The notes: generated from the letters alone by a model not told the origin. 64,000 bases of DNA from RPQJ01 sp963748985 (GCA_963748985.1 CAVVKQ010000011.1:1-64000), one strand, 5' to 3'. Counted from the stretch's first letter, positions 27,516 to 37,073 are shown. Numbers and translations are program-made.

Positions 27516-28799
27516 ATGCCGGTCGAACACGTCGATTCCTACTACGCAGCTTCGGCGAACCCAGCGCCGAACCGCCCGCCCCCGACCGGTGACGTCGCAG
27601 CTGACGTCTGCGTCGTGGGGGGCGGGATTGCGGGTTGTGCGACGGCGCTGTTCCTCGCCGAGCGCGGATACCAGGTAGTGCTGCTCGAAGGCAATCGTAT
27701 TGCGTTCGGTGCCTCGGGGCGCAGCGGCGGCCAGGCGATCGTCGGTTACGCATGCAGCCAGGACAAGCTGGTCGCGCAGGCAGGCGCCGCCGACGCGAAG
27801 AAGATGTTCGACGTCTCGGTCGATGCGCTGGACCTGACGCAGAGCCTGATCGAGAAGCACGGCATCGACTGCGACCTGCACTGGGGCCACCTGCACACGG
27901 CAATCAAGTCGCGGCAGGAAGCGGACCTGCGTGCGTACCAGGACGAACTGGTCAACAAGTACGGTTACACGTCGACACGCTGGCTCGACAAGGCGGAACT
28001 CGGCGAGGTTCTGAACACCGATCGCTACATCGGCGGCCTGCGCGACGACCGCAGCGGTCACCTGCATCCGCTCAATTACACACTGGGACTCGCGGCCGCC
28101 GCTGAAGCGGCCGGAGTGAGGATCCATGAACAGGCCATGGTCGTCGGCATCGAGCACGGCGCCACGGTGCGGGTGCGCACGGCAGCAGGCCCCTCGGTTC
28201 GCGCGCAGCATGTCGCGCTGTGTTGCAACGCCTTCATCGACGAGAAGATCTCGAAGCGGCTGCGCGACCGCATCATGCCGGTCGGCACGTACATCATTGC
28301 CACCGAACGGCTCGGGCAGGCGCGCATCGAAGCACTGCTGCGCGAGAATGTCGCGGTGTCCGACGTGAACTTCGTGCTCGACTATTTCCGCCGCTCGGAC
28401 GACCACCGCCTGCTGTTTGGTGGACGGGTCAGCTACTCCGGTCGCGACGCGCGCAACACCGCCAGGGCCACACGTGTGCGAATGCTCAATGTCTTCCCGT
28501 CACTTGCCGACGCGAAGGTCGACTTCGCTTGGGGTGGCCACGTCGACATCACGATGAGCCGCGCACCGGACTTCGGGCGCATCGCACCGAACGTGTATTA
28601 CCTGCAGGGTTTCTCGGGACACGGCATCGCGTTGACCGGGATCGCGGGCCAGATGGTGGCCGAGACGATCGCGGGACAGGCTGAGCGCTTCGATCTCTTC
28701 GCCCGGCTCAAGCACCACGACTTCCCGGGCGGGCCCGCGTTGCGCATGCCGGGGCTCGTGCTGGCGATGCTCTGGTTCCGGCTGCAGGACCTGCGCTAG
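27516..28799 (+). CDS. puuB: FAD-dependent gamma-glutamylputrescine oxidase (PuuB type)
   Basis: Oxidises gamma-glutamylputrescine to the aldehyde with release of ammonia and H2O2. 427 residues, DAO family: Rossmann dinucleotide motif VCVVGGGIAGCATALFLAERG (about 31-51), FGASGRSGGQAIVGYA, and a C-terminal FAD-site block QGFSGHGIALTGIAGQ. The N-terminal VDSYYAAS is also typical of PuuB. It starts 3 bp after the spuI stop. Pathway logic: spuI ligates, this oxidises, PuuC dehydrogenates, SpuA hydrolyses. Confidence 0.9.
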   Translation: MPVEHVDSYYAASANPAPNRPPPTGDVAADVCVVGGGIAGCATALFLAERGYQVVLLEGNRIAFGASGRSGGQAIVGYACSQDKLVAQAGAADAKKMFDVSVDALDLTQSLIEKHGIDCDLHWGHLHTAIKSRQEADLRAYQDELVNKYGYTSTRWLDKAELGEVLNTDRYIGGLRDDRSGHLHPLNYTLGLAAAAEAAGVRIHEQAMVVGIEHGATVRVRTAAGPSVRAQHVALCCNAFIDEKISKRLRDRIMPVGTYIIATERLGQARIEALLRENVAVSDVNFVLDYFRRSDDHRLLFGGRVSYSGRDARNTARATRVRMLNVFPSLADAKVDFAWGGHVDITMSRAPDFGRIAPNVYYLQGFSGHGIALTGIAGQMVAETIAGQAERFDLFARLKHHDFPGGPALRMPGLVLAMLWFRLQDLR

Positions 28800-29131
28800 C
28801 CGTTCACGCGAGCCATCGCTGCGACTATGTGGCGGGTGGATGAAGCCGGCTCACCTGCTGTAGCGAAAACTTCACGCATACATTGCTGCGTCGCAACAAA
28901 TATCAGGTAGCCTGCAAGTCTCAGGGGGCTACCAGGCGTTTTGCCACGCCATGACATACAGGCAGTACCCCGTTGAAGAACTCGCCCTCGCACTCCAGTT
29001 CGACTTTCCGCATCGCTATCGCAGTGAGCCTGCTGGCAGGCACGCTGCTCATGTTCGGGTCACTGCGGTTCGCAGCGAGCCACATGCAGGTGACGATGTA
29101 GTTCGGCAACCGTGCCCCCGGCAGCCACCAC
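28800..29131. other. 332-bp intergenic gap between convergent puuB and queD
   Basis: No terminator-quality hairpin or known RNA is recognised. A TTG-started frame at 28973-29101 would encode 42 residues with one hydrophobic helix (IAIAVSLLAGTLLMFG), like a small membrane peptide or the stub of a signal peptide. It has no Shine-Dalgarno sequence, so it is mentioned but not called as a gene. Confidence 0.5.
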
Positions 29132-29494
29132 TCAGTCCTCGCTGCCGGCAACACGCGCTCCGCTGGTGCACGTCTCGTGCACGACGACGCGGGCCAGCAG
29201 TGGCAGCACGGGCTTGAGCTCCCGCCAGATGTAACGCGCCAGGTTTTCACTGGTCGGGTTGTCCAGCCCCGGTATGTCGTTGAGATACCGATGGTCCAGC
29301 CGCTGGAACAGCGGATCGAATGCCAGCTTGATCTCCGCAAAGTCCATTACCCAGCCCAGGCGCGGATCCACTGGACCGCTGACGTGCAACTCGACACGAA
29401 ACGAATGCCCGTGAACGCGCGCGCACTTGTGCCCCTCCGGGACGTTGGGCAGCCGGTGCGCGCTCTCGAGCGTGAAAGTCTTGAAGATCTCCAC
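29132..29494 (-). CDS. queD: 6-carboxy-5,6,7,8-tetrahydropterin synthase
   Basis: Converts dihydroneopterin triphosphate to 6-carboxytetrahydropterin in queuosine (7-deazaguanine) synthesis. 120 residues, the usual length. Zinc ligands are in SAHRLPN and HGHSFRV; catalytic Cys in HKCARVHGHS; DHRYLNDI and PTSENLARYIWREL are family blocks; Glu of HETCTSGA. Start ATG 29494 lies 16 bp after the rlmL stop, suggesting co-transcription of two tRNA/rRNA modification genes. No preQ1 riboswitch is visible. Confidence 0.94.
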   Translation of the reverse strand: MEIFKTFTLESAHRLPNVPEGHKCARVHGHSFRVELHVSGPVDPRLGWVMDFAEIKLAFDPLFQRLDHRYLNDIPGLDNPTSENLARYIWRELKPVLPLLARVVVHETCTSGARVAGSED

Positions 29495-29509
29495 TGAAAG
29501 TATTCCTCG

Positions 29510-31729
29510 TCACTGGTGCGCAAGCGCGGCGACCTGCGGACGCAGCACGTAGCACACATGAATCCTGGGGTTGCGCGCGAAGTCTTCGGGGATCGTGGAG
29601 CGCGTAATGTCATCCACCTGGAAGTGCTCCAGCGTCGCGCCGTCGAGCTTGAACTTCTGGAAATTATTCGAGAACACGATCGTGCCCCCGGGCGCCAGCA
29701 GCTTCGACGCCGTCGTGAGCAACCAGCCGTGATCCATCTGCACATCGAACTCTCGCTGCATGCGCTTGGATCGTGAGTGCGTCGGCGGGTCGATGAAGAT
29801 CAGGTCATAGGCCGGCGGGCGGATCTGCTGCGATTGCGCCTCGAGCCAGGCCAGGCAATCCGCCTGGATGAACTCGTGCGATGGGCCGCGCAGTTCATTG
29901 AGATCGAGATTGCGCCAGGCCCAGTCGAGGTACGTCTTCGACATGTCGATCGTGGTCGAACCGGTTGCACCACCGCCCACCGCGTGGACCGTCGCCGCAC
30001 CCGTGTACGCAAAAAGATTCAGGAAGCGTTTCCCCCTGGCCCACTCGCCGAGTCGCATGCGTGTGATGCGGTGATCCAGGAACAGTCCAGTGTCGAGGTA
30101 GTCGGTGAAGTTGACGAGGAAGCGATAGCGGCCTTCGCGGACGACGTGGAACTGCGCTTCGGCGTCGAGCTTTTCGTACTGCTCACCGGCCTTCTGCCGC
30201 TTGCGGACGCGCAGGAACATGCGCTCCGGCGCAATCGCCAGCACCGCTGGAATGGCAGCGAGCGCCTCGTCACGGCGGGCACGCACCGACTCCTGCGCGA
30301 TGCTCGACGGCGCTGCGTATTCCTGCACGCAGGCCCAGCGCTCGCCATTGCCATAGACGTCGATGGCAAACGCGTATTCGGGCATGTCGGCATCGTAGAC
30401 GCGGAAGCAGGCAACGTCGTTGCGACGTGCCCAGTCGGCGAGTTTCGCGTGGTTCTTGCGCAGACGGTTCGCGAACATCGACGAGCCGGGACGTTCGCGT
30501 GCCGCTTCGAGCCGTGCCGCGCGCACCTGCACCGGATCGGGCTCCTTCGACGACTCGTCGAGATGAAAGCGCAGCAGCCGGCATTCGATCGCGCCATTGT
30601 AGAACGTGTGTGTGCGATACGCGCGCAGTCCGAGCGCGCGTCCGAGCGGTGGATCACCGGTGAAGACACCCGCCTCCCAGCCCGGGAAGCAGCGCAGCAG
30701 CTTGTCGCCGAGATTCGCGTAGAGCGCTTCGATTTTTTCCGGGTCGCCGATGCGCACGCCGTAGGGCGGATTCACGACGACGAGACCGGTCGCGTGAGTC
30801 GTCGCCGGCAGGTTCGAGAGATCACGACGATCGAACAGCAGGTGGTTGCCGAGCCCGGCTCGATTCGCGTTGGCGATTGCGGCACGGATCGCGGTCTGGT
30901 CGCGATCGCTGCCAGCGCAACGGCCTCCTTCGAGCACCTCGAGCTTGCGCGCGTCCACTGCGGCGGTCCGCAAGGTGTGCCAGAGTTCCTCGTCATGCTG
31001 CAGCCAGCGCTCGAAACCGAACCGGCGCCGGAGCAAGCCAGGCGCAATCCCCGCGGCGATCATCGCGGCTTCGATCACGAGCGTGCCCGAGCCGCACATC
31101 GGGTCATGGAACGCAGCGCCTTCTGCCGCCATCGTGGCCCAGCCTGATCGCAGCAGCAACGCGGCGGCGAGGTTCTCCTTGAGCGGCGCTTCGACGCCCG
31201 TCTGACGGTAACCGCGCCGATGCAGAGGTTCGCCACTGAGGTCGATTCCGACGGTGACGCGCTCCCTGGCAAAGCGCAGGCTCACGCGCAGATCGGGGGA
31301 GGCCAGGTCGACATTGGGCCGCTCGCCTGTGTGTTCGCGCATCCGGTCCACGATCGCGTCCTTGGCACGCAGGGCCGCAAACTGCGTGTGGCGCAGCCAA
31401 TTCGGCGATTCGCCGACGACGTCTACCGCAAACGTGCCGTCCGAGCCCACGTGGCTTTCCCACGGCAGCTCGAGCAGGCCGCGGTACATGACGTCGGGAT
31501 CATTCGCGTTGAGATCGGCGAGCGTCAGCAGGACGCGGCTCGCAGTGCGCGACTGCAGGCAGGCGGTGTAGGCGCTCGCCAACGGCCCCTGGAAGCTCAC
31601 GCCCGCCGGATGTTCACGCACGACGTCGACGCCAAACTGACGCAGCTCGGCCGACAGCATGTCCGCGACGTTGAGCGGGCACGCCGCGAAAAAACGATGG
31701 TGCCGTTCCGGTGCAGTTGTGTCGTTCAA
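29510..31729 (-). CDS. rlmL: Bifunctional 23S rRNA methyltransferase RlmKL
   Basis: Makes m2G2445 and m7G2069 in 23S rRNA. 739 residues: N-terminal THUMP plus RlmL methyltransferase (DPMCGSGTLVIEAAMIAAG, NPPYGVRIGD) and C-terminal RlmK methyltransferase (LNLFAYTGAATVHAVGGGA, DLIFIDPPTHSRSKRM). Start is TTG at 31729: GGGAG lies 5 bases upstream and the start overlaps the TGA of the upstream gene as TTGA, a coupled arrangement. Upstream in-frame codons read as noise inside the exonuclease gene. Homologues of the E. coli enzyme are about 700 residues. Confidence 0.95.
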   Translation of the reverse strand: MNDTTAPERHHRFFAACPLNVADMLSAELRQFGVDVVREHPAGVSFQGPLASAYTACLQSRTASRVLLTLADLNANDPDVMYRGLLELPWESHVGSDGTFAVDVVGESPNWLRHTQFAALRAKDAIVDRMREHTGERPNVDLASPDLRVSLRFARERVTVGIDLSGEPLHRRGYRQTGVEAPLKENLAAALLLRSGWATMAAEGAAFHDPMCGSGTLVIEAAMIAAGIAPGLLRRRFGFERWLQHDEELWHTLRTAAVDARKLEVLEGGRCAGSDRDQTAIRAAIANANRAGLGNHLLFDRRDLSNLPATTHATGLVVVNPPYGVRIGDPEKIEALYANLGDKLLRCFPGWEAGVFTGDPPLGRALGLRAYRTHTFYNGAIECRLLRFHLDESSKEPDPVQVRAARLEAARERPGSSMFANRLRKNHAKLADWARRNDVACFRVYDADMPEYAFAIDVYGNGERWACVQEYAAPSSIAQESVRARRDEALAAIPAVLAIAPERMFLRVRKRQKAGEQYEKLDAEAQFHVVREGRYRFLVNFTDYLDTGLFLDHRITRMRLGEWARGKRFLNLFAYTGAATVHAVGGGATGSTTIDMSKTYLDWAWRNLDLNELRGPSHEFIQADCLAWLEAQSQQIRPPAYDLIFIDPPTHSRSKRMQREFDVQMDHGWLLTTASKLLAPGGTIVFSNNFQKFKLDGATLEHFQVDDITRSTIPEDFARNPRIHVCYVLRPQVAALAHQ

Positions 31730-33204
31730 GCGGACTCCCGCCGCGCAGGGAACTGCATCAGGTCGCGGGGCCGCAAGCCCTGCAACGCGCGCCCGATGAT
31801 GCGATAGCTGTCCGCATCGAACGCGGCATCGCTGGCGGCGTGCAGCAGGGCCTGCACTTCGTCTTCGTCGCGCGCGGTGCCCAGGTGGCGCCAGCGGTCG
31901 ATCACGTGAATCTGGACACCGGTCTCCGCGGGTGCGGGCTCGCGGATGCCGATGGCGCCAGCAAATGGCCACGGCTTGAACTGCAGCGGCACGAGCGTCA
32001 TCTGCAACCGCGCATCGTGCAGCGCGCGCGGTTCCTTGCCGATGCATGCACCGCGACACTTCTTGACCTGGTAGGCGAAGCAACTGCCCGCGCCGGACTC
32101 AAGCCCGAGCGTTTTCAGGCACAGTCCCGCTTCGCGCGTCTTGCCTTCGATCGCGCGCCACGCGTCCTTCTCGGTGCGGAACGGCCCGAAGACGGGATCG
32201 GCATCGAGGCCGGGATCCACGTCATCGATCGGCACGACCTCCGGTCGCAGGCCCTGCTCGTCACGGCACAGCCGCACGACGCAGTCGCCTTCGTGGCGGC
32301 GCAGGCGGCGATTGCCTGTCGGCGCGAGTTCCTTCACCAGCCGCGATTCGAGCAGCAGCGCCCCCAGTTCGCCTCCCGTCTCGATCCACTCCACCTGGCG
32401 GACCTGCTGCGTGAGCTTCGACTCCTTGCCGGACCGATGCTCGGCGGCGAAGTGATCGAACACGCGACTGCGGATGTTGCGGCTCTTGCCGACATACAGC
32501 AGCGCCCCGCCTTCGCCACGGAACAAGTACACGCCCGGCCCTTCCGGCAAGTCGTCGGCGAGCTCCGGCGGCAAGTGCGCAGGCAGGCGCGTCTCGCGCA
32601 ACGCATTGGTCACCGCGGCGTGCATCACGTCGACGCCGCGCTGGTTCTCCATCGCCGCCATCAGCGCGGGCAATACCTGCGCGTCGCCGAGTGCGCGATG
32701 CCGGGCCATGCACGAGAGTCCGAAGCGATCCATCAGGGTGTCGAGGTTGTGGCGTGCATGCTCCGCATAGAGCGCGCGCGACAGCTTCACGGTGCACAGC
32801 ACCGGCGCGGCGAATTTCACGCCGAGCCGCCGGAATTCCGCGCGCAGGAAGCCGTAGTCGAAGCGTGCGTTGTGGGCGACGAACAGCCTGCCACCGAGCC
32901 GGCGCTGCACTTCCTGCGCCACGTCGGCAAACGGCGGCGCGTCCGCCACCATCGAATCGTCGATGCCGGTGAACGACGCGATCAACGACGGGATCCGGAT
33001 GCCGGGATGCACCAGCGTGCTCCACTCCTCGACGATCTCGCCGTGCTCGAGCAGCACGATGCCGACTTCGATGACGCGGTGCTGGGCCGCCATGCCGCCC
33101 GTGGTCTCGAGATCGACGCAGGCGACGGGACCGCGCAACGACAGCGCCTGCAGCGCAATGGCCGCCGCGGTGTCAGGAATGGATTCAGCCCGGGGCACGG
33201 CCAT
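31726..33204 (-). CDS. DEDDh 3'-5' exonuclease fused to UvrC-type GIY-YIG nuclease
   Basis: 492 residues. The N-terminal PolC/epsilon-like exonuclease has the expected acidic residues: VDLETTGG (about 26-33), AHNARFDYGF and HRALGDAQ. A GIY-YIG domain follows (GPGVYLFRGEGGALLYVGKSRNIRSR, about 215-240). A Cho/UvrC-like Cys cluster CFAYQVKKCRGAC comes next. The composition resembles Cho, the UvrC homologue that cuts 3' of lesions, linked to an exonuclease; a repair role is inferred. The start overlaps the preceding amidase gene by 20 bp (GTG further in is possible). The end is coupled to rlmL by TTGA overlap. Confidence 0.87.
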   Translation of the reverse strand: MAVPRAESIPDTAAAIALQALSLRGPVACVDLETTGGMAAQHRVIEVGIVLLEHGEIVEEWSTLVHPGIRIPSLIASFTGIDDSMVADAPPFADVAQEVQRRLGGRLFVAHNARFDYGFLRAEFRRLGVKFAAPVLCTVKLSRALYAEHARHNLDTLMDRFGLSCMARHRALGDAQVLPALMAAMENQRGVDVMHAAVTNALRETRLPAHLPPELADDLPEGPGVYLFRGEGGALLYVGKSRNIRSRVFDHFAAEHRSGKESKLTQQVRQVEWIETGGELGALLLESRLVKELAPTGNRRLRRHEGDCVVRLCRDEQGLRPEVVPIDDVDPGLDADPVFGPFRTEKDAWRAIEGKTREAGLCLKTLGLESGAGSCFAYQVKKCRGACIGKEPRALHDARLQMTLVPLQFKPWPFAGAIGIREPAPAETGVQIHVIDRWRHLGTARDEDEVQALLHAASDAAFDADSYRIIGRALQGLRPRDLMQFPARRESA

Positions 33205-34058
33205 CCAGCGACAGGATCGGGTAGTAGAGCTCGGGACGCCGGTCACGGAAGACGCCCCACGCGTGACGCTGCACGCGCAGCAGGTCCAGGTCAAACGTCG
33301 CAGTGAGCACGGCCTGTGTCGTGCGATCCGCCTCCGCCAGTTTGCCGCCGGTGCTGTCCGCAATGAAGGACGAGCCGTAGAAAGTCATCGCGTACTTCTG
33401 GCCCTGCTCCACACCGATGCGGTTGGACGCGACGAGCGGCATGACGTTGGCGGCCGCGTGGCCCTGCATGCAGCGCTGCCAGTGATCGCGCGAATCGATG
33501 CGTCGGGTCCTGCGGCTCGGAGCCGATCGCCGTCGGGTACATGAGGATGTCCGCGCCCATCAGCGCCATGCAGCGCGCGGCTTCGGGGAACCACTGGTCC
33601 CAGCAGATGCCGACGCCAATCGTGCCGAAGCGCGTCTTCCAGACGCGGAAACCCGTGTCACCGGGCGAGAAATAAAACTTCTCGTGGTAGCCCGGCCCCT
33701 CCGGTATGTGCGACTTGCGGTAGGTTCCGAGCACCTCGCCATCGGCGTCGACCATGGCAAGCGAGTTGTAGTACGCGTTATTGGCGCGCTCGAACACACT
33801 CACCGGCAGCACCACGCCCAGTTCCTTCGCGAGCGCCTGGAAGTGCCGCACGACCGGGTTGTCCGGCATCGGGTGTGCCAGTTCGAAGTGACTCGCAAGG
33901 TGGTCCTTGCAGAAGTACGGTGTCTCGAAAAGTTCTTGTAAAAGAATTACTTGCGCGCCTTTTGCGGCCGCCTGGCGCACCATCGACTCGGCCCTGGCGA
34001 TGTTCTCGGCAGGATTCGGCGTGCAGGCGAACTGGGTCGCAGCAACGGTGACTTTCAT
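33185..34058 (-). CDS. aguB: N-carbamoylputrescine amidase, apparent frameshift near 33500
   Basis: Nitrilase-family enzyme giving putrescine, CO2 and ammonia from N-carbamoylputrescine in the agmatine route. Triad: Glu in LLQELFETPYF, Lys in YRKSHIPEGPGYHEKFYF, Cys in VGICWDQWFPEAAR. The first frame fails after SEPQDPT. The continuation (MQGHAAANVMPLVASNRIG and onwards) is in a second frame that ends at 33185, so one extra base lies around 33490-33502. The corrected length of about 291 residues equals the family. No aguA is present in the window. It links arginine/agmatine breakdown to the putrescine genes on both sides. Confidence 0.87.
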
Positions 34059-34176
34059 CGCGGGCTCCGGGACGTGAAGAGCGGGGAGTCTAACGAAGCC
34101 GATCTCCGCCCACCAATCGCCACCAGGGCGAAATGACCCTGCGCCAGACGCACCGGGCTCGCGGCCGGCATGACCG

Positions 34177-35568
34177 TCACTTGAGCGGTGGTATCGCCGC
34201 GCGTCGCGCGTGGACGACCAGCTTGGCGACGGCCGCCGAGCCGACACGCATGCGCACGTTGTCGGCACGGCTCGTCAGGATCACCGGCACGCGCGCGCCG
34301 AGCACTATGCCGGCGCTGTCGGCGCCGGCGAAATACTGCAGCTGCTTGGCCAGCATGTTGCCGGCTTCGATGTTTGGCACGAGCAGAATGTCCGCGCGAC
34401 CCGCGACCGGGGAGTGAATGCTCTTGGTGCGGGCCGCGATTTCGCTGATCGCATTGTCGAACGCAAGCGGCCCGTCCAGCACAGCCCCGCGGATCTGGCC
34501 GCGATCCGCCATCTTGCACAACGCAGCGGCATCGATGGTCGAGTTGATGTCCGGGTTGACCATTTCCACGGCCGACAGGATGGCCACCTTGGGCGTCTCG
34601 ATGCCCAGGCTGCGCGCGAGGTCGATCGCGTTCTGCGCGATGTCGGCCTTTTCCTTGAGCGAGGGTTCGATGTTGATGGCGGCATCCGTGACGAACAGGA
34701 TGCGATCGTATGCCGGCACGTCCATGACGAACACGTGGCTGACGCGACGTTCGGTGCGCAGGCCGCCCTGCGTCGAGATCACTGCCGCCATGATCTCGTC
34801 GGTGTGCAGGCTGCCCTTCATCAGCGAGTCGACTTCGCCGCTGCGGGCGAGCGACACCGCGGCCTCGGCCGAGGCATGGCTGTGCTCGGTGTTGACGAGG
34901 CGATAGTTCGAGATGTCCTGGCCCAAACCGCTGGCGAGCGCGCGGATGCGTGCCACGGGGCCCACCAGCACGGGCAGGATCAGGTTGAGTTTCGCCGCTT
35001 CGAGCGCGCCCATCAGCGAATCGGGGTCGCACGGATGAGCGACGGCGCAGGATACCGGCGCCAGCGGTTCGCAGCGTTTGAGCAGCCGTGCGAACACGTC
35101 GTTGCGCCGGATCATGAACTCCGGCCGCGACAGTTCGGGGAAGGACGCCTTGCGGTGAGGCGCCTCGACGATGACCGTGCCGCGGAGCACCGTTTCACCC
35201 GCCGCGTCCACCGTGCAGTCGAACAGCACGCGGCGATTCCCGGCGGTCTTCTCGCGGACCGTGACGGTCGCGCGGACGAGGTCACCCACACGGATGACGC
35301 CGTCGAATTCGAGTTGTTGCGAGACGATGCGCGTACCGGGGCCCGGCAGCCTGCGTTCGAGCATGCCCGAGATGATGGCTTCCGCGGCCACCGCCTCGAC
35401 GCACAGGTCTCTCGGCTCGACGGTGACGCCTTCCACCAGGTGGAACGGCACGACGTCGCCGGAAACGAGCAGCAGCGCCTCGATCTCGGTCTGGCCCACC
35501 ACGCGCTCGGCGCTTGCAGTCGCGCCGATCTCGATCTCGTCGAACGTGACGTTGCTGTAGCCGCTCAT
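34177..35568 (-). CDS. MaoC-like hydratase fused to phosphate acetyl/butyryltransferase
   Basis: 463 residues. The N-terminal hot-dog/MaoC-like domain (about 1-145, with DIVPFHxxx-type VVPFHLVEGV) is joined to a Pta/Ptb domain (about 160-463; AHPCDPDSLMGALEAA, LMKGSLHTDEIMAAV, FVTDAAINIEPSL, GRADILLVPNIEAGNMLAKQ). This fusion occurs widely in proteobacteria as bifunctional enoyl-CoA hydratase/phosphate acetyltransferase. It probably converts acyl-CoA to acyl-phosphate; no acetate kinase lies alongside. The start overlaps the aldehyde dehydrogenase stop by ATGA. Confidence 0.87.
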   Translation of the reverse strand: MSGYSNVTFDEIEIGATASAERVVGQTEIEALLLVSGDVVPFHLVEGVTVEPRDLCVEAVAAEAIISGMLERRLPGPGTRIVSQQLEFDGVIRVGDLVRATVTVREKTAGNRRVLFDCTVDAAGETVLRGTVIVEAPHRKASFPELSRPEFMIRRNDVFARLLKRCEPLAPVSCAVAHPCDPDSLMGALEAAKLNLILPVLVGPVARIRALASGLGQDISNYRLVNTEHSHASAEAAVSLARSGEVDSLMKGSLHTDEIMAAVISTQGGLRTERRVSHVFVMDVPAYDRILFVTDAAINIEPSLKEKADIAQNAIDLARSLGIETPKVAILSAVEMVNPDINSTIDAAALCKMADRGQIRGAVLDGPLAFDNAISEIAARTKSIHSPVAGRADILLVPNIEAGNMLAKQLQYFAGADSAGIVLGARVPVILTSRADNVRMRVGSAAVAKLVVHARRAAIPPLK

Positions 35569-37073
35569 TGCGAAAGGTCGATCCAGGTCGTCTTGAGCTC
35601 GGTGTACTTGTCGAACGCGTGCAGCGACTTGTCGCGGCCGGTTCCCGATTGCTTGAAGCCGCCGAAGGGGACGGTGATGTCGTCGGCGTCGTAACAGTTC
35701 ACGTAGACCATCCCGGCGCGGAGCGACTTCGCAATCCGGTGCGCCTTGCCGATGTCGCGGGTCCACACCGCGGCGGCCAGGCCGTATTCGACACCGTTGC
35801 CGACGCGCACGGCCTCGTCGGCATCCTTCACCGTGATGGCGGCCAGCACCGGGCCGAAGATCTCCTCTCGCGCGATGCGCATGTCGGTCTTCACGTTCGC
35901 AAAGACCGTCGGTCCGATGTAGCAGCCGCCCGTCTGCTCGAGCACACGCTGGCCGCCCGTCAGCAGAGCCGCGCCTTCGGACCTGCCGGAGTCGATGTAG
36001 CCGAGCACGGTCCTGGTCTGCACCTCGTCGACGATGGCACCCATGCGCGTCACGGGATCGAGCGGATCGCCCGGCTGCATCGCACGGCTCGCTTCGACGA
36101 CTTTCTCGAGCACGCGGTCACGCACGCTCTCCTCGATGATGAGTCGCGACGCCGCCGTGCACATCTCGCCCTGGTTGAAGAAGATTGCGCCGGCCGCAGT
36201 CGCCGCCGCGCGATCGAGGTCCGGGCAGTCGGCCAGGATGATGTTCGGCGACTTGCCACCGCATTCGAGCCAGACGCGCTTCATGTTCGACTGGCCCGAG
36301 TACTGCAGCATGAGCTTGCCGGTGCGCGTCGAGCCGGTGAAACCGATGCAGTCGACGTCCATGTGCAACGCCAGTGCCTGGCCGGCCGTGTGGCCGTATC
36401 CCGGCAGCACGTTGAACACACCGTCGGGAATGCCCGCTTCCGTGGCCAGCGCTGCGAGGCGAATCGCCGACAGCGGCGACTTTTCGGACGGCTTGAGGAT
36501 GAACGAATTGCCGGCGGCGAGCGCGGGACCGATTTTCCACGCCGCCATGATCAGCGGGAAATTCCACGGCACGATCGCGGCGACGACGCCGATCGGCTCA
36601 CGCGTGATGAGCGCAAGCTGGTCGTGCGCGGTCGGTGCGACTTCGTCGTACACCTTGTCGACGGCTTCGGCGTACCACGCGATGCACCGCGCCGTGGCCG
36701 GAATGTCCACGGCCAGGCTGTCGGAGATGGGTTTACCCATGTCCAGCGTCTCGAGCAGCGCCAGTTCGTCGCGGTGCGCGAGAATCAGGTCGGCGAAGCG
36801 CTGCAGCACGCGTTTGCGTTCGCGCGGCGGTTGCCTCGACCAGGCACCGCTGTCGAATGCCCGGCGTGCGGCGGCGACGGCACCTGCGACGTCCGCCTTG
36901 TCGGTCGACGCAACGCGCGCGATCACGCGGCCATCGATCGGCGTGACATCGTCGAACGTCTCGCCGCTCGCGGCGTCGACGTAGCGGCCGTCGATGAAAG
37001 CCTGGCCATTGATGGCTAGCGCCTTGGCGCGGGCGCGCCAGTCCTGCGCGGTGGGAGTGGCTGTCTGGTTCAT
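35565..37073 (-). CDS. puuC: NAD(P)-dependent aldehyde dehydrogenase, PuuC type
   Basis: Oxidises gamma-glutamyl-gamma-aminobutyraldehyde and related aldehydes. About 502 residues. Active-site Glu in LECGGKSPNI and Cys in NQGEMCTAASRL; cofactor block TGSTRTGKLM; AIVPWNFPLIMAAWK is the canonical substrate-tunnel segment. ATG at 37073 matches the PuuC N-terminus (DWRARAKALAINGQAFIDG). It lies directly downstream of puuR with a 60-bp gap and overlaps the MaoC-Pta gene. Completes the oxidase-dehydrogenase steps begun by PuuB. Confidence 0.92.
   Translation of the reverse strand: MNQTATPTAQDWRARAKALAINGQAFIDGRYVDAASGETFDDVTPIDGRVIARVASTDKADVAGAVAAARRAFDSGAWSRQPPRERKRVLQRFADLILAHRDELALLETLDMGKPISDSLAVDIPATARCIAWYAEAVDKVYDEVAPTAHDQLALITREPIGVVAAIVPWNFPLIMAAWKIGPALAAGNSFILKPSEKSPLSAIRLAALATEAGIPDGVFNVLPGYGHTAGQALALHMDVDCIGFTGSTRTGKLMLQYSGQSNMKRVWLECGGKSPNIILADCPDLDRAAATAAGAIFFNQGEMCTAASRLIIEESVRDRVLEKVVEASRAMQPGDPLDPVTRMGAIVDEVQTRTVLGYIDSGRSEGAALLTGGQRVLEQTGGCYIGPTVFANVKTDMRIAREEIFGPVLAAITVKDADEAVRVGNGVEYGLAAAVWTRDIGKAHRIAKSLRAGMVYVNCYDADDITVPFGGFKQSGTGRDKSLHAFDKYTELKTTWIDLSQ

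Noticed and set aside
26124..28406. 760-codon open frame on the minus strand
   Set aside because: Antisense to spuI and puuB, which have clear family motifs; composition is that of a shadow frame.
28973..29101. 42-residue TTG-started frame with a hydrophobic helix
   Set aside because: No Shine-Dalgarno, rare start codon and no neighbour support; kept only as a note in the gap entry.
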